Origin: Aliikangiella coralliicola
GTDB lineage: Bacteria > Pseudomonadota > Gammaproteobacteria > Enterobacterales > Kangiellaceae
DNA: 64,000 nucleotides
Direction: 5' to 3'
Assembly (NCBI RefSeq): GCF_007004725.1
Contig: NZ_ML660161.1
Span: 545,122-609,121, forward strand
Below are positions 1 to 9,015 of the stretch, in pieces; within the stretch, counting starts at the first letter, position 1; every line of letters begins with the position of its first letter. The translations under genes were made by a program, and so were the position numbers. The notes below the pieces were generated by a model that did no database searches, was not told the origin of the DNA, and saw nothing but the letters and a program-made list of their open reading frames with translations.

Positions 1-1
1 T

Positions 2-61
2 TTACCACAACACAGGGAACTACTGAAAAAAGCCTATCAGTATGGTTTTCAAACTCTGTGA
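2..61 (+). CDS. Tryptophan halogenase family protein, C-terminal end only (cut by window edge)
   Basis: An open frame enters from the left edge and ends at the TGA at 59-61, giving 19 residues that end in KKAYQYGFQTL. The complete halogenase at 906-2468 ends in a closely matching tail (EKVYQYGFPAI), and both share an LPxxRELxxK stretch at the same distance from the stop. I infer that this is the end of a paralogous flavin-dependent tryptophan halogenase-like gene, so the locus carries at least two copies in tandem with the SapC gene between them. Only the tail is visible, so catalytic residues cannot be judged. Confidence 0.72.
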   Translation, partial: LPQHRELLKKAYQYGFQTL

Positions 62-135
62 TTAGCAGCTATGCACCTAATTTGTACGAGGGATACTGCT
101 TAGCGATTATATTAAATATAAAAGAGTGATTTTCT

Positions 136-843
136 ATGACAAAGTTTGTTCCTATCAACAAAGATACTCATAAGAATATTAGAGTAAAGCAGGATTTAAG
201 TTTTACTCACGCGAAAAACAGCCACGTTTGTCCTTTGAATGTTCATGAATATATTGTGGCCTGTCATGAGTACCCAATTTTATTCGCTAAAGATTCGGAT
301 ACTGGGCAATTTCGCTCGATTGTATTATTGGGTTTAAAACCGAAGCAAAATCTTTTTTATCATGAGCAAGGGTGGCGAAGTCGCTATGTCCCTGAATCGC
401 TAAGAGCTTATCCGTTTTTACTAAGTCCTGACGAAAATAATCCGGATCAGGGCATTCTTTGTATGGACGAAGATTCTGATTTAGTGGGAGTCGATACTGG
501 CACAGCATTATTTAACGAAGATGCTTCTCAAACGAAATATACAAACGACACTGGCGACTTTTTAGCGGCTTATAATTCTAAGTTACAGATAACTCAAAAC
601 GTCATTCAGTGTTTGTTAGACAATTCTCTTTTGGTCGCGCGTACATTGGAATTAGAATTGCCGCAGGAAGGTGGTTATAACCTTTCGGGTCTCTATGTTA
701 TCGACGAAGAAAAGCTCAATGAACTCTCTGACGAAAAGTTTCTCGATCTGAAAAACAAAGGGTATTTGCCACTAATTTACGCAGTTTTACTGTCAATGTC
801 ACGGATTGATAAGTTAATTAACTTGTCATCTCAATCAAATTAA
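136..843 (+). CDS. SapC family protein
   Basis: This 235-residue protein resembles the SapC family (PF07277), named after a Caulobacter S-layer gene. The N-terminal FVPINKDTHKNIRV and the central LFYHEQGWRSRYVPESLRAYPF segment are family-like. No signal peptide or membrane segment is apparent. In marine gammaproteobacteria and Caulobacter/Xanthomonas relatives SapC genes recur beside tryptophan halogenase-like genes and TonB-dependent receptors in carbohydrate-uptake loci, and here it sits between two halogenase genes. Its biochemical role is unknown. It is probably co-transcribed with the downstream halogenase, since 62 bases separate them and no terminator intervenes. Confidence 0.85.
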   Translation: MTKFVPINKDTHKNIRVKQDLSFTHAKNSHVCPLNVHEYIVACHEYPILFAKDSDTGQFRSIVLLGLKPKQNLFYHEQGWRSRYVPESLRAYPFLLSPDENNPDQGILCMDEDSDLVGVDTGTALFNEDASQTKYTNDTGDFLAAYNSKLQITQNVIQCLLDNSLLVARTLELELPQEGGYNLSGLYVIDEEKLNELSDEKFLDLKNKGYLPLIYAVLLSMSRIDKLINLSSQSN

Positions 844-905
844 ATTAGTTGTTTTTCTTTAAATTTCTATGAAAGCTAGTCAGATTTAAAAAATGGGTGA
901 AAGTA

Positions 906-2468
906 ATGACTGAATCTATTGATCGAGTGTTAGTTGTCGGCGGCGGAACTGCCGGTTGGCTAAGCGCCGCTATATTGGCTCGTTCATTCAACAGCCATTT
1001 GCCCGGCGCAGTAAAAGTGACCTTGGTTGAGTCACCTGATATTCCTATTTTAGGTGTTGGAGAGGGTACCTGGCCGACGATTCGAGCGACATTAAAGAAA
1101 ATTGGAGTTGATGAAAGTGAGTTTATGAAAGAGTGCGACGCCACTTTTAAACAGGGATCTGAATTTGTTAATTGGATGGCGACTGATGATTATACTACTC
1201 ACCGATATTTTCATCCTTTAAGTGCTGTTTTTCACTCTGCTTATGATTTTAGCCTGGCCCCTTACTGGTTATCTGGTAGTGCAAACGATTTACCTTATGA
1301 TATTGCTGTTGCCAGTCAGACTGCGATTTGCAAAATGGGTCTTGCACCGAAAAAGATAACAACGCCTGCGTATGAAGCAATTCAGAATTATTCTTATCAC
1401 TTAAATGCGAATAAGTTTGCCGCTTTTTTAACGCGTCATTGTGTTGAAAAGTTAGGTGTTGAACATTTGGTCGCTAATGTAACGGATGTTGAGCTAGATG
1501 AAGCAGGGTTTATCCGGGCAGTAAATACAGATAATCATACTATCGAAAGTATTAGCGCAGATTTTTTTGTTGATTGCACTGGAGGACGTTCAATTTTACT
1601 AGGCGGTGCCTTAGGGGTTCCCTGGAAAAAAATTGACGATGTAATTTTTAACGACACAGCATTAGCGATGCAGGTTCCCTACCAAACTTCAGATGCTCCA
1701 ATTGCAACCCATACAATAGCGACAGCACATGACGCCGGTTGGACTTGGGATATTGGATTAAGTAATCGTCGTGGAGTCGGCTATGTTTATTCCAGCCAGC
1801 ATACCACTGACGAGAAAGCTGAAGAGACTTTGCGTCGTTATGTTGGAGAAAGTGCCGACCAGCTCGAAGCTAGAAAAATTAAACTTAATTTGGGTTATCG
1901 AACTCAATTTTGGAAAAGTAATTGCCTGGCTTTGGGAATGTCTGCTGCTTTCATTGAGCCACTAGAGGCGTCTGCTATTTTTTTGATTGATGCTGGGGCA
2001 ACGATGTTGGCGGCGCAATTTCCACGAACGAAAAATGAAATCGCATTCGTAGAAAAGCAATACAATAAAACTTTTTCTTTACGATGGAATAAAACTCTAG
2101 ATTTCATAAAATTACATTATTGTATCACTAACCGAAGAGATACTGAGTTCTGGGTAGATAATTGTAGAGAAGAAACGATCCCCGATAGTTTAAAAGAAAA
2201 ACTATCTTTTTGGAAAAAGCATCCACCTGGGAAGTATGAATTTGACAATGCATTCGAGCCGTTTGTATTAGATAGCTATCTTTTCGTACTTTATGGAATG
2301 AATTTCGAAACAGATATTAAAAGCATCAAAGCAGTTTATGATCGTCACGCGGAGGCGCGAAAACGATTTGAAGAAGTTACAAAGCTTACGCAGTTTTTGT
2401 CGAGGGAGTTGCCAAAACAACGTGAGTTAGTAGAAAAAGTTTATCAGTATGGCTTTCCTGCTATTTGA
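906..2468 (+). CDS. Flavin-dependent tryptophan halogenase family protein
   Basis: The 520-residue product belongs to PF04820. A dinucleotide-binding GGGTAGW motif lies near residues 11-17. The lysine matching the catalytic Lys of PrnA/RebH is kept in ATFKQG (about residue 82). The WxWxIP signature appears as WTWDIG (about 279-284), with Gly in place of Pro, a variant I associate with the SapC-linked branch rather than with true antibiotic halogenases. I chose ATG 906 because GGGTGA at 895-900 gives a well-spaced ribosome site; an in-frame GTG at 897 would add three residues. The substrate is unknown and need not be tryptophan. The stop is followed directly by a terminator. Confidence 0.88.
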   Translation: MTESIDRVLVVGGGTAGWLSAAILARSFNSHLPGAVKVTLVESPDIPILGVGEGTWPTIRATLKKIGVDESEFMKECDATFKQGSEFVNWMATDDYTTHRYFHPLSAVFHSAYDFSLAPYWLSGSANDLPYDIAVASQTAICKMGLAPKKITTPAYEAIQNYSYHLNANKFAAFLTRHCVEKLGVEHLVANVTDVELDEAGFIRAVNTDNHTIESISADFFVDCTGGRSILLGGALGVPWKKIDDVIFNDTALAMQVPYQTSDAPIATHTIATAHDAGWTWDIGLSNRRGVGYVYSSQHTTDEKAEETLRRYVGESADQLEARKIKLNLGYRTQFWKSNCLALGMSAAFIEPLEASAIFLIDAGATMLAAQFPRTKNEIAFVEKQYNKTFSLRWNKTLDFIKLHYCITNRRDTEFWVDNCREETIPDSLKEKLSFWKKHPPGKYEFDNAFEPFVLDSYLFVLYGMNFETDIKSIKAVYDRHAEARKRFEEVTKLTQFLSRELPKQRELVEKVYQYGFPAI

Positions 2469-2492
2469 TAAAATAACAGCCATTTTGCATTG

Positions 2493-2524
2493 AAAAAAAC
2501 CGATCCGAAGATCGGTTTTTTCTT
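2493..2524. terminator. Bidirectional Rho-independent terminator
   Basis: An A-run, the stem AACCGATC/GATCGGTT with a CGAA loop, and a T-run form an intrinsic terminator that can work on both strands. It lies between the convergent halogenase (+) and the small secreted-protein gene (-). Confidence 0.85.
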
Positions 2525-2770
2525 TTATCGATAAGTGTGAATTTGGCTTGAGAGAGCATAACCACCAATTGCGTCATGCGCTGTCGCCGCGCATTGAACA
2601 TGGCCATTATGAACTATCAATTTTTGTTTTGGTGCCCAAGGTGCCCCACCCAGTAAACTGTAGTAACAATGGGTGACTGGAGAACCTGCCGCTTGAGCCT
2701 GAAATGAAAATGAAGAAGCTGCGAAAGCTGCTGTTACTGTAAATACCATCGAGATTAATGTTTTTTTCAT
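2525..2770 (-). CDS. Small secreted protein, function unknown
   Basis: The 81-residue product begins with a clear Sec signal peptide: KK, then a hydrophobic stretch, then cleavage likely after QAQA near residue 28. The mature protein has about 53 residues and only two cysteines (HCYYS and VQCAA), which could form one disulfide in the periplasm. An AGGAAGGAAA ribosome site precedes the ATG, so this is a genuine gene. I do not recognise the family. A LacI-type palindrome overlapping a TTGACA box lies about 90 bases upstream, like that before pgi, so it may respond to the regulator encoded at 10943-11980. Confidence 0.72.
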   Translation of the reverse strand: MKKTLISMVFTVTAAFAASSFSFQAQAAGSPVTHCYYSLLGGAPWAPKQKLIVHNGHVQCAATAHDAIGGYALSSQIHTYR

Positions 2771-3111
2771 TTTATATTTCCTTCCTGATAGAAAAGTGTT
2801 TTATGTAAAACTACTGGTACTTCTTTATCCTTGTAGCAGGGTTACGATAATTGATATTTGACAGCGTTGTCAAAAATAATATTGGAATAAGGGATAGATA
2901 TAATTAAATTGTCATGTGCGTCGAAATATATGGCGTTTAGCTATTCTTTTTTGAGATTTATTTTAGGTTTGACATAGGTGATAAAACAATAACATTCAAG
3001 GTTGTTATCTATCAGTCATTATTTCTGCAGGAAGCTTGGAAAAGTAAGCAACGCTTCAATTGATTAATTTTTAGGTTTGCTCACAACTAAAAATAATGTA
3101 TGACATATTCA
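2771..3111. other. Intergenic region with one operator and no gene
   Basis: About 420 bases separate the small secreted-protein gene from gap, both read leftward. The stretch holds the palindrome at 2858-2873 and the gap terminator at its right end. A TTGACA at about 2973-2978 has no convincing -10 and no gene downstream of it on the plus strand. I see no other coding or RNA feature. Confidence 0.6.
2858..2873 (-). promoter_or_regulatory. Putative LacI-family operator overlapping a -35 box, upstream of the small secreted protein
   Basis: Read on the minus strand the site is TTGACAACGCTGTCAA, an imperfect palindrome around a central CG, as expected for LacI-family operators. It matches the pgi site at 10772-10787 at 14 of 16 positions. 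Its first half is a consensus TTGACA -35 element followed, 18 bases later, by TATCGT as a possible -10, giving a leader of about 65 bases to the ATG at 2770. Binding at this position would block RNA polymerase. The regulator assignment is inferred from site similarity and proximity. Confidence 0.6.
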
Positions 3112-3165
3112 AGAAAAATGTGGCAGTTCCAGCTCAAATTCACCGAGGTTTTAACTGGAACTGCC
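3112..3165 (-). terminator. Terminator of the pgi-edd-zwf-pgl-eda-gap operon
   Basis: A perfect 11-bp stem GGCAGTTCCAG/CTGGAACTGCC (3122-3132 and 3155-3165) with a 22-base loop lies 27 bases beyond the gap stop. On the minus strand it is followed by CATTTTTCTT, a short T-run. The long loop is unusual, but position and orientation fit an operon terminator. Confidence 0.72.
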
Positions 3166-3192
3166 GATTCAGGTATTTTTGATTTTATCAGG

Positions 3193-4224
3193 CTATGCAG
3201 CAAACTCCACATCTGCTTTTTCGGTTGCATATAGCGCCAGTGCATTATCGAGCATCCTGTTCGAGAATCCCCACTCGTTATCATACCAGGCCATTACTTT
3301 TACCCAGCGTCCGCTAACACGCGTTTGGGTTGCATCAAAAATTGATGATGCTGGCTGATGATTGAAGTCAATTGAAACTAGTGGTTCTGTATTGTATTGA
3401 AGGACTTTCCCAATATAATCCTGACAAGCATTTTCAATTGCTGAATTAACTTCCTCTTCAGTTGTTTCTTTACTCGCTAGAAAGTTAAAGTCGACCAAAG
3501 ATACATTTAATGTCGGAACCCGGACGGACATACCATCAAGCTTTCCTGATAATTCTGGTAGCACTAGTCCAACTGCACCTGCCGCCCCAGTTTTGGTTGG
3601 GATCATTGATTGAGTGCTGCTTCTCGCTCGGTAAATATCTTTATGATCAAAATCAAGAAGATTTTGATCATTAGTCACTGCATGAATAGTCGTCATCGAG
3701 CCTTGTTCAATACCTATCGCATCGTTAAGGACTTTAGCAACCGGCGCTAAACAGTTGGTTGTACAAGATGCATTTGAGATTACCTGCATATCGGCTGATA
3801 GCACTTGATGGTTGACACCGTGAACAATAGTGGCGTCGGCTTCCTTAGTTGGTGCTGATACAATTACTTTTCTCGCCCCTGCTTCGATATGTTGAGCTGC
3901 GGCTTGTTTAGTTGTGAATCGGCCCGTACATTCAAAAACGTAATCGACTTTGAGATCGGCCCAAGGAAGGAGCTTAGGATCCGGCTGACTGTGATAGCTA
4001 ATGTTATCGGTTGCTACCACCAGGTTGTTTTGATCTGTCGTGACAGGGACTGAAAATCGACCGTGAATAGAGTCATATTTCAATAGGTGAGCCGCGGATT
4101 CAATTTTGCTTAAATCATTGATTGCAACAATTTCAATCTGACCATTAAATTCGTTTTCGTATAAAGCTCTAAGAATGTTTCGGCCAATTCGGCCAAACCC
4201 GTTAATCGCTATTCTAAGTTTCAT
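3193..4224 (-). CDS. gap: Type I glyceraldehyde-3-phosphate dehydrogenase
   Basis: The enzyme oxidises glyceraldehyde 3-phosphate to 1,3-bisphosphoglycerate in the cytoplasm. The 343-residue protein has the Rossmann motif INGFGRIGR at residues 7-15, Asp37 after the second strand (which favours NAD over NADP) and the catalytic Cys154 in [12 protein letters not shown]. The C-terminal [12 protein letters not shown] motif is intact. As the last gene of an Entner-Doudoroff operon it would process the glyceraldehyde 3-phosphate released by Eda. Its ATG overlaps the end of eda by 11 bases, which implies translational coupling. An erythrose-4-phosphate dehydrogenase activity is a less likely alternative. 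Confidence 0.94.
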   Translation of the reverse strand: MKLRIAINGFGRIGRNILRALYENEFNGQIEIVAINDLSKIESAAHLLKYDSIHGRFSVPVTTDQNNLVVATDNISYHSQPDPKLLPWADLKVDYVFECTGRFTTKQAAAQHIEAGARKVIVSAPTKEADATIVHGVNHQVLSADMQVISNASCTTNCLAPVAKVLNDAIGIEQGSMTTIHAVTNDQNLLDFDHKDIYRARSSTQSMIPTKTGAAGAVGLVLPELSGKLDGMSVRVPTLNVSLVDFNFLASKETTEEEVNSAIENACQDYIGKVLQYNTEPLVSIDFNHQPASSIFDATQTRVSGRWVKVMAWYDNEWGFSNRMLDNALALYATEKADVEFAA

Positions 4225-4870
4225 TTTTTGGTCCTCGGTGAGTGGTTAGGTTTGATACTTCCCGTGCTCTTCGTGTAACTTCTGGCCAATTTTTTGTATT
4301 GATCAGGTCTTTATCTGCCACCCATGAACTACCCACGCAGATGACGTTTTTTATTGTTAGGTATTGATTAAAATTCGAGTTGTTGATTCCACCGGTCGGG
4401 CAAAATTTTATATCGGGTAATGGACCTGCGAGACTTTTTAGCATATCCACACCACCAGCGGCTTCGGCGGGGAAAAACTTAATCAAGTTGTATCCTTGTA
4501 ACTGAAGTTGCATTGCCTCGGTAGGTGTTGCTGCGCCAGGTAATAGTGGAATGGAGTGATATTTAGCTGCGTCCAGTAACGGTTTGGTGACACCTGGGCA
4601 CACTAAAAATTGTGCACCTGCAGCTACAGATTTTTCTATTGCATCGACATTGTTGACGGTACCGGCTCCGACACACATATTGGGAATATTCTTTCTAATT
4701 TGCTCAATCGCGTTGAGTGCACAGTCACTACGCAAGGTTATTTCAATAATTGATATCCCACCTTCAATTAAAGCCGCAGCAAGCGGCACCGCGTTTTCGG
4801 CATCTTCAATAACGATGACAGGAATAACCGCTGATAATGACAAGTAATTTTCTAATTCATCTAAATTCAT
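4214..4870 (-). CDS. eda: 2-dehydro-3-deoxyphosphogluconate (KDPG) aldolase
   Basis: This enzyme cleaves KDPG to pyruvate and glyceraldehyde 3-phosphate, the last specific step of the Entner-Doudoroff pathway. The 218 residues match the usual class I aldolase length. The catalytic Glu43 (IIEITLR) and the Schiff-base Lys131 (NLIKFFPAE) are present, as is the phosphate-binding CPTGGI motif. It lies 18 bases after pgl and overlaps gap by 11 bases. No strong ribosome site precedes its ATG, so it may depend on coupling to pgl. Confidence 0.95.
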   Translation of the reverse strand: MNLDELENYLSLSAVIPVIVIEDAENAVPLAAALIEGGISIIEITLRSDCALNAIEQIRKNIPNMCVGAGTVNNVDAIEKSVAAGAQFLVCPGVTKPLLDAAKYHSIPLLPGAATPTEAMQLQLQGYNLIKFFPAEAAGGVDMLKSLAGPLPDIKFCPTGGINNSNFNQYLTIKNVICVGSSWVADKDLINTKNWPEVTRRAREVSNLTTHRGPKNET

Positions 4871-4888
4871 ATTTGCTACACCGAGTGA

Positions 4889-5602
4889 TTAGGGCGCCCA
4901 ATAAACAATGACGGGAGTTTGCGACTGCTGTAGAACAGCTCTGATTGGCATCTCGAAAATATCCTGGCCTGCTATCGCCTTTTTGTAAGTGTTCAACTTA
5001 TCCTGGCCGGTAATCAGTAATTTGATTAAACGACTGTTGCTGATCGCATTGAGTGTTAAAGTCATTCTTTCCGTGAACTCGCCAGTAACGTCACTCGCTT
5101 TGGCGTTAATTGCACTACATAGTCGCTCTTTACTGGTAAGGGCTTCTTCTATACCTTGAGCATCAGGAAAAAGCGAGGCGGTGTGACCATCATTGCCCAT
5201 ACCGAGAATGGTCACGTCATAGGGAGCTTTTATTGCTTGGTACTGACGATTGACAACTTCTTCTGCGAGAGTCGCCTGTTCTTTCGGTAGTTTCATTTTT
5301 ACCAGGCGAGAATTTCGAGCTCGGTTACGTAATAAATTTAATCGGATGAAGCGTTCATTGCTTGCCTCACTATCTTCTGCGACCCATCGCTCATCAACCA
5401 TTGCAACTGTCACTTTATTCCAGGCGACATTGGTGTTGGATAGCGATTGGTATAATGGTTTCGGGGTTGAGCCGCCGGAGACCATTAGTGTTGCTTCGCT
5501 TCTTTGTTGAATCGCTTTTTCTAGTTGGTATTCTGTATTAGCGAGCAACGATTTTTGCATCGTTTGTTGATCGTCAAAGAAGCGCTCAATTAACTTAGTC
5601 AT
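4889..5602 (-). CDS. pgl: 6-phosphogluconolactonase (DevB/NagB type)
   Basis: The enzyme hydrolyses 6-phosphogluconolactone between Zwf and Edd. The 237-residue protein has the family features MVSGGSTPKPLYQSL and VDERWVAEDSEASNE in its first half and LGMGNDGHTASLFP further on. The frame is open further upstream, but the start at 5602 is chosen because AAGGAG lies six bases before it. That start overlaps the zwf stop by eight bases (ATGACTAA), a typical coupling arrangement. The longer versions would begin inside zwf with a non-homologous leader. Confidence 0.93.
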   Translation of the reverse strand: MTKLIERFFDDQQTMQKSLLANTEYQLEKAIQQRSEATLMVSGGSTPKPLYQSLSNTNVAWNKVTVAMVDERWVAEDSEASNERFIRLNLLRNRARNSRLVKMKLPKEQATLAEEVVNRQYQAIKAPYDVTILGMGNDGHTASLFPDAQGIEEALTSKERLCSAINAKASDVTGEFTERMTLTLNAISNSRLIKLLITGQDKLNTYKKAIAGQDIFEMPIRAVLQQSQTPVIVYWAP

Positions 5603-7064
5603 TAACATCTCCTTGGGAAGGGTTGTGCCAGTGTCGCCCGTCTTTTTGTAAAAGTTGATCAGCTGTGTGAGGCCCCCAACTTCCTGAACGATAAAGTTCA
5701 GGTTGATAATCAGTTTCCGCCCAACCTTGAATGATCGGATCGATCCATGCCCACGCATTATCAATTTCGTCGCGATGGATGAATAAGCTCGCGTCGTTTG
5801 CAATAACATCTAACAAAAGTCTTTTGTAGGCGTCGCTATAAAAGTTTTCACAATCTTGGGTCAGATTTAAATCTAATACTGCGGGCTGTAGTTTTGTTTC
5901 GGTTTGGCCTAGCTGCTTTGACGCTAGCTCAAGTTGAATTTTCTCATCTGGTTGTAACTTAATTGTTAGCTTGTTAGGCTCAACAAGGCTCGACTGATTT
6001 TTATAAATAGGGTGAGAAACAGGTTTAAATTGAACAACAATTTCTGCACTTCTTTGTTTGAGTCTTTTACCTGTTCGTAAGTAGAAAGGCACACCTGACC
6101 AGCGCCAGTTATCGACAAACGTTCTGATAGCAACAAATGTTTCGCAGAAACTCTCCGCTTTACCTAATTCTTCAAGATAGCCCGGCACCAGTTGTTGTTG
6201 AGACTCTCCGGTGACATACTGACCTCGAATGGTGTGTTCACGCACATTATCTTTGTCTATCTTCTGAAGTGCTTTTAGCACCTTAACCTTTTCTGTTCGG
6301 ATGCTTTGGCTACCTAATTCATTCGGTGGTTCCATTGCAACGAGGCATAATAACTGCAATAAGTGATTTTGAACCATATCTCGTAATGCGCCTGCATCGT
6401 CATAGAAGCCAGCTCGACCTTCTAGTCCAACGGTTTCGCTGATTGAAATTTGAATGTGATCAATGGATTTTCTATCCCACATGTTTTCAAATAACAAGTT
6501 TGAGAATCTTAATACCATCAAGTTTTGGACTGTTTCTTTTCCGAGGTAATGATCGATTCGAAATACTTGCGACTCTTCAAAATAGTTAGCGACCTGCGAA
6601 TTAATTTTTTCTGCAGAGTCTCGGTCATAACCGATCGGTTTTTCCAGTACGACTCGACTGTTTTCATTGATGATTTCGTGGTGGGATAATTGCTCGCAAC
6701 ACTTGGCAAAAAAAGCTGGCGCGATAGCCATGTAAAAGATCCGTTGTGCATCGCTTAAAGTATTTCGTAAATCACTCCATCCAGAGTTGGCATCGCTGAT
6801 ATCGAGTAATGTCGGATTAATGAGTTGTCTAAAGCTCGCCCAGTTTTCCTCACTATATTCACCTTCATTGAGGTGTTTTTTTAGCGCGCCCTCGCAAGTT
6901 GCCATATAATCATTGAGTTGTTTCTCACTGCGACAGCTCGGAAAAATTCGCGTGTTATCTGCTAAATTCTTTTCCACGAATGCACGGTACAATGCCGGTA
7001 GCAACTTACGTAGCGCCAGGTCTCCGGTTCCGCCAAAAATGACTAAATCTGTTGCTTCACTCAT
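5595..7064 (-). CDS. zwf: Glucose-6-phosphate 1-dehydrogenase
   Basis: It oxidises glucose 6-phosphate to the lactone with reduction of NAD(P)+. The 489 residues match the family. The nucleotide-binding GGTGDLALRKLLPALY motif lies at residues 11-26, EKPIGYD at 141-147 and the active-site signature RIDHYLGKE at 169-177. Its ATG overlaps the edd stop by eight bases and its stop overlaps pgl by eight, placing it in the middle of the coupled operon. Confidence 0.97.
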   Translation of the reverse strand: MSEATDLVIFGGTGDLALRKLLPALYRAFVEKNLADNTRIFPSCRSEKQLNDYMATCEGALKKHLNEGEYSEENWASFRQLINPTLLDISDANSGWSDLRNTLSDAQRIFYMAIAPAFFAKCCEQLSHHEIINENSRVVLEKPIGYDRDSAEKINSQVANYFEESQVFRIDHYLGKETVQNLMVLRFSNLLFENMWDRKSIDHIQISISETVGLEGRAGFYDDAGALRDMVQNHLLQLLCLVAMEPPNELGSQSIRTEKVKVLKALQKIDKDNVREHTIRGQYVTGESQQQLVPGYLEELGKAESFCETFVAIRTFVDNWRWSGVPFYLRTGKRLKQRSAEIVVQFKPVSHPIYKNQSSLVEPNKLTIKLQPDEKIQLELASKQLGQTETKLQPAVLDLNLTQDCENFYSDAYKRLLLDVIANDASLFIHRDEIDNAWAWIDPIIQGWAETDYQPELYRSGSWGPHTADQLLQKDGRHWHNPSQGDVND

Positions 7065-8973
7065 TTAAATTTTCTCTATTTTGTTCATCGTGGTAGTTAA
7101 AAACACATGCACCCTTATCTGCTGAATTGACGTTTTTTCGAAAAACATCAAATAATTCTCGCCCAATGCCATATTGATCATTCGTATGACTTTTTTTCAC
7201 TGCGCCCCTTGATTGAAGTTCTACATCAGTTAATGCGACGGAAAGTTTCTGTGATTGGCAGTCGAGTGTAATCTGATCATCATCTCTGATTTGGCCAATT
7301 GGCCCGCCATCAACTGCTTCGGGTGTTAGATGGATTGCGGCAGGAACCTTACCCGAAGCACCTGACATTCTCCCGTCTGTGACCAGAGCGACTTTAAATC
7401 CTCTGTCTTGCAGTGAACCTAATATAGGCGTGAGTTTGTGCAACTCGGGCATACCATTGGCTTTTGGTCCCTGAAATATAATGACTGCGACAAAATCTTG
7501 CTCGAGTTCACCCGCATTAAAAGCTTCTATCATGGCTTCCTGAGACTCAAACACTTTAGCTGGTGCTTGAACAAATTGATGTTTTTCCTCAATTGCTGAA
7601 GTCTTTATCACCGATTGTCCGATATTACCTTCGAGCAATGTTAAGCCACCATTTGGCAAAAAGGGGGCGTTGACTGATCGTAAAATATCGAAATTTTTGG
7701 ACAACCGAGAAGCTGTTTTCCATTGAAGCTTTTCGGTTGGTTTAGTGGCAGGATTCGCACCAGAGGTATCTGCTGTTTGAGCGATAACTGATGATGTTGC
7801 GAGTTGAGGGTTTTTACAATATGCAGAGAGTCCTGTTTCGCCCATTATCGTTTTTACATCGTCATTTAATAACCCAGCATCGAGCAGTTCAGAAATTAAG
7901 TAGGGCATTCCACCGGCCTGATGGAAATGATTAACATCCGCCTGGCCATTAGGGTAAACTCGACAGAGCAGCGGCACGATTTTTGACAGATCGGACATGT
8001 CTTCCCAGGTCAATTGAATACCTGCAGCACGAGCGATAGCAATCAGGTGAATGGTATGATTGGTTGACCCGCCGGTTGCGAGTAATCCAACTGTTCCGTT
8101 AACGATACTTTTTTCCGTAACAATTTCACTGAGATCGAAAATGGAATTATTGCGAGTTTGCTCGATATTATTCAGGAGTTGAAGAACTGCGTGTTGAGTA
8201 AGAGGCGTTCTAAGTTCGCTCTCAGGATTCTCAAAAGAACTTCCCGGAAGTTGCAGCCCCATGATTTCCATCAACATTTGATTGCTGTTTGCGGTTCCAT
8301 AAAAAGTGCAAGTGCCGGGACTGTGGTAAGAGGCGCTTTCTGTTTCTAACAGTGTCTGCTCATCGACTTCACCATTGGCGAATTGTTGACGAACTTTGGC
8401 TTTCTCTTTGTTAGAGATACCTGATTTCATTGGGCCCGCCGGAATAAATATTCCAGGCAGGAAACCAAAAGACAGAGCCCCGATTAAAAGGCCGGGAACA
8501 ATTTTATCGCAAATACCTAGATAAATTGCGCCATCAAACATTTGATGAGAGAGTGCAATGGCTGTTGACATGGCAATGTTGTCACGGCTAAACAGCGAGA
8601 GTTCCATTCCGGGTAGTCCTTGAGTCACACCATCACACATCGCAGGAACACCACCGGCAAATTGCGCGCTTGCGCCGTTTGAGTTTGCAATTTGTTTAAT
8701 AATTTCTGGATAACTTTGGTAGGGCTGATGAGCCGATAACATATCATTATAAGCGCTGACAATACCTATGTTAGGAGCATTTGAGTTTGCTAACTTGTCT
8801 TTATCGCTTGAGTCGCATGCGGCAAATCCGTGGGCCAAATTTCCGCAACTTAGATTGCGTCGATAGGATCGACTTTGACGCTGTTGCTCTATTTTTTGCA
8901 AATAGGCACTTCTGCTTTTTTTGCTGCGATCAACGATGCGTTGAGTTATTTTTTCAATGTTTAAATCAGTCAA
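7057..8973 (-). CDS. edd: 6-phosphogluconate dehydratase
   Basis: It dehydrates 6-phosphogluconate to KDPG and carries an iron-sulfur cluster. Cluster-type cysteines are seen in [15 protein letters not shown] and [11 protein letters not shown]. The [13 protein letters not shown] and [12 protein letters not shown]-like N-terminal motifs align with E. coli Edd. At 638 residues it is about 35 longer than the E. coli enzyme, with extra sequence in the middle and at the C-terminus. The start is TTG 8973 with only a weak AGAGAA upstream; no in-frame ATG fits the alignment. The gene lies 42 bases after pgi without an intervening terminator. Confidence 0.96.
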   Translation of the reverse strand: MTDLNIEKITQRIVDRSKKSRSAYLQKIEQQRQSRSYRRNLSCGNLAHGFAACDSSDKDKLANSNAPNIGIVSAYNDMLSAHQPYQSYPEIIKQIANSNGASAQFAGGVPAMCDGVTQGLPGMELSLFSRDNIAMSTAIALSHQMFDGAIYLGICDKIVPGLLIGALSFGFLPGIFIPAGPMKSGISNKEKAKVRQQFANGEVDEQTLLETESASYHSPGTCTFYGTANSNQMLMEIMGLQLPGSSFENPESELRTPLTQHAVLQLLNNIEQTRNNSIFDLSEIVTEKSIVNGTVGLLATGGSTNHTIHLIAIARAAGIQLTWEDMSDLSKIVPLLCRVYPNGQADVNHFHQAGGMPYLISELLDAGLLNDDVKTIMGETGLSAYCKNPQLATSSVIAQTADTSGANPATKPTEKLQWKTASRLSKNFDILRSVNAPFLPNGGLTLLEGNIGQSVIKTSAIEEKHQFVQAPAKVFESQEAMIEAFNAGELEQDFVAVIIFQGPKANGMPELHKLTPILGSLQDRGFKVALVTDGRMSGASGKVPAAIHLTPEAVDGGPIGQIRDDDQITLDCQSQKLSVALTDVELQSRGAVKKSHTNDQYGIGRELFDVFRKNVNSADKGACVFNYHDEQNRENLNE

Positions 8974-9015
8974 TATTTTTTCTCTGATAATCTCGAGTTA
9001 TTTTGTCTGGCATTT

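Noticed and set aside
3087-3284. A 65-codon minus-strand frame running across the end of gap
   Set aside because: It overlaps the gap C-terminus in another frame and crosses the terminator hairpin.
5603-5809. A 69-codon N-terminal extension of the 6-phosphogluconolactonase
   Set aside because: It lies inside zwf in another frame, has no homology to lactonases, and a well-placed AAGGAG marks the start at 5602.
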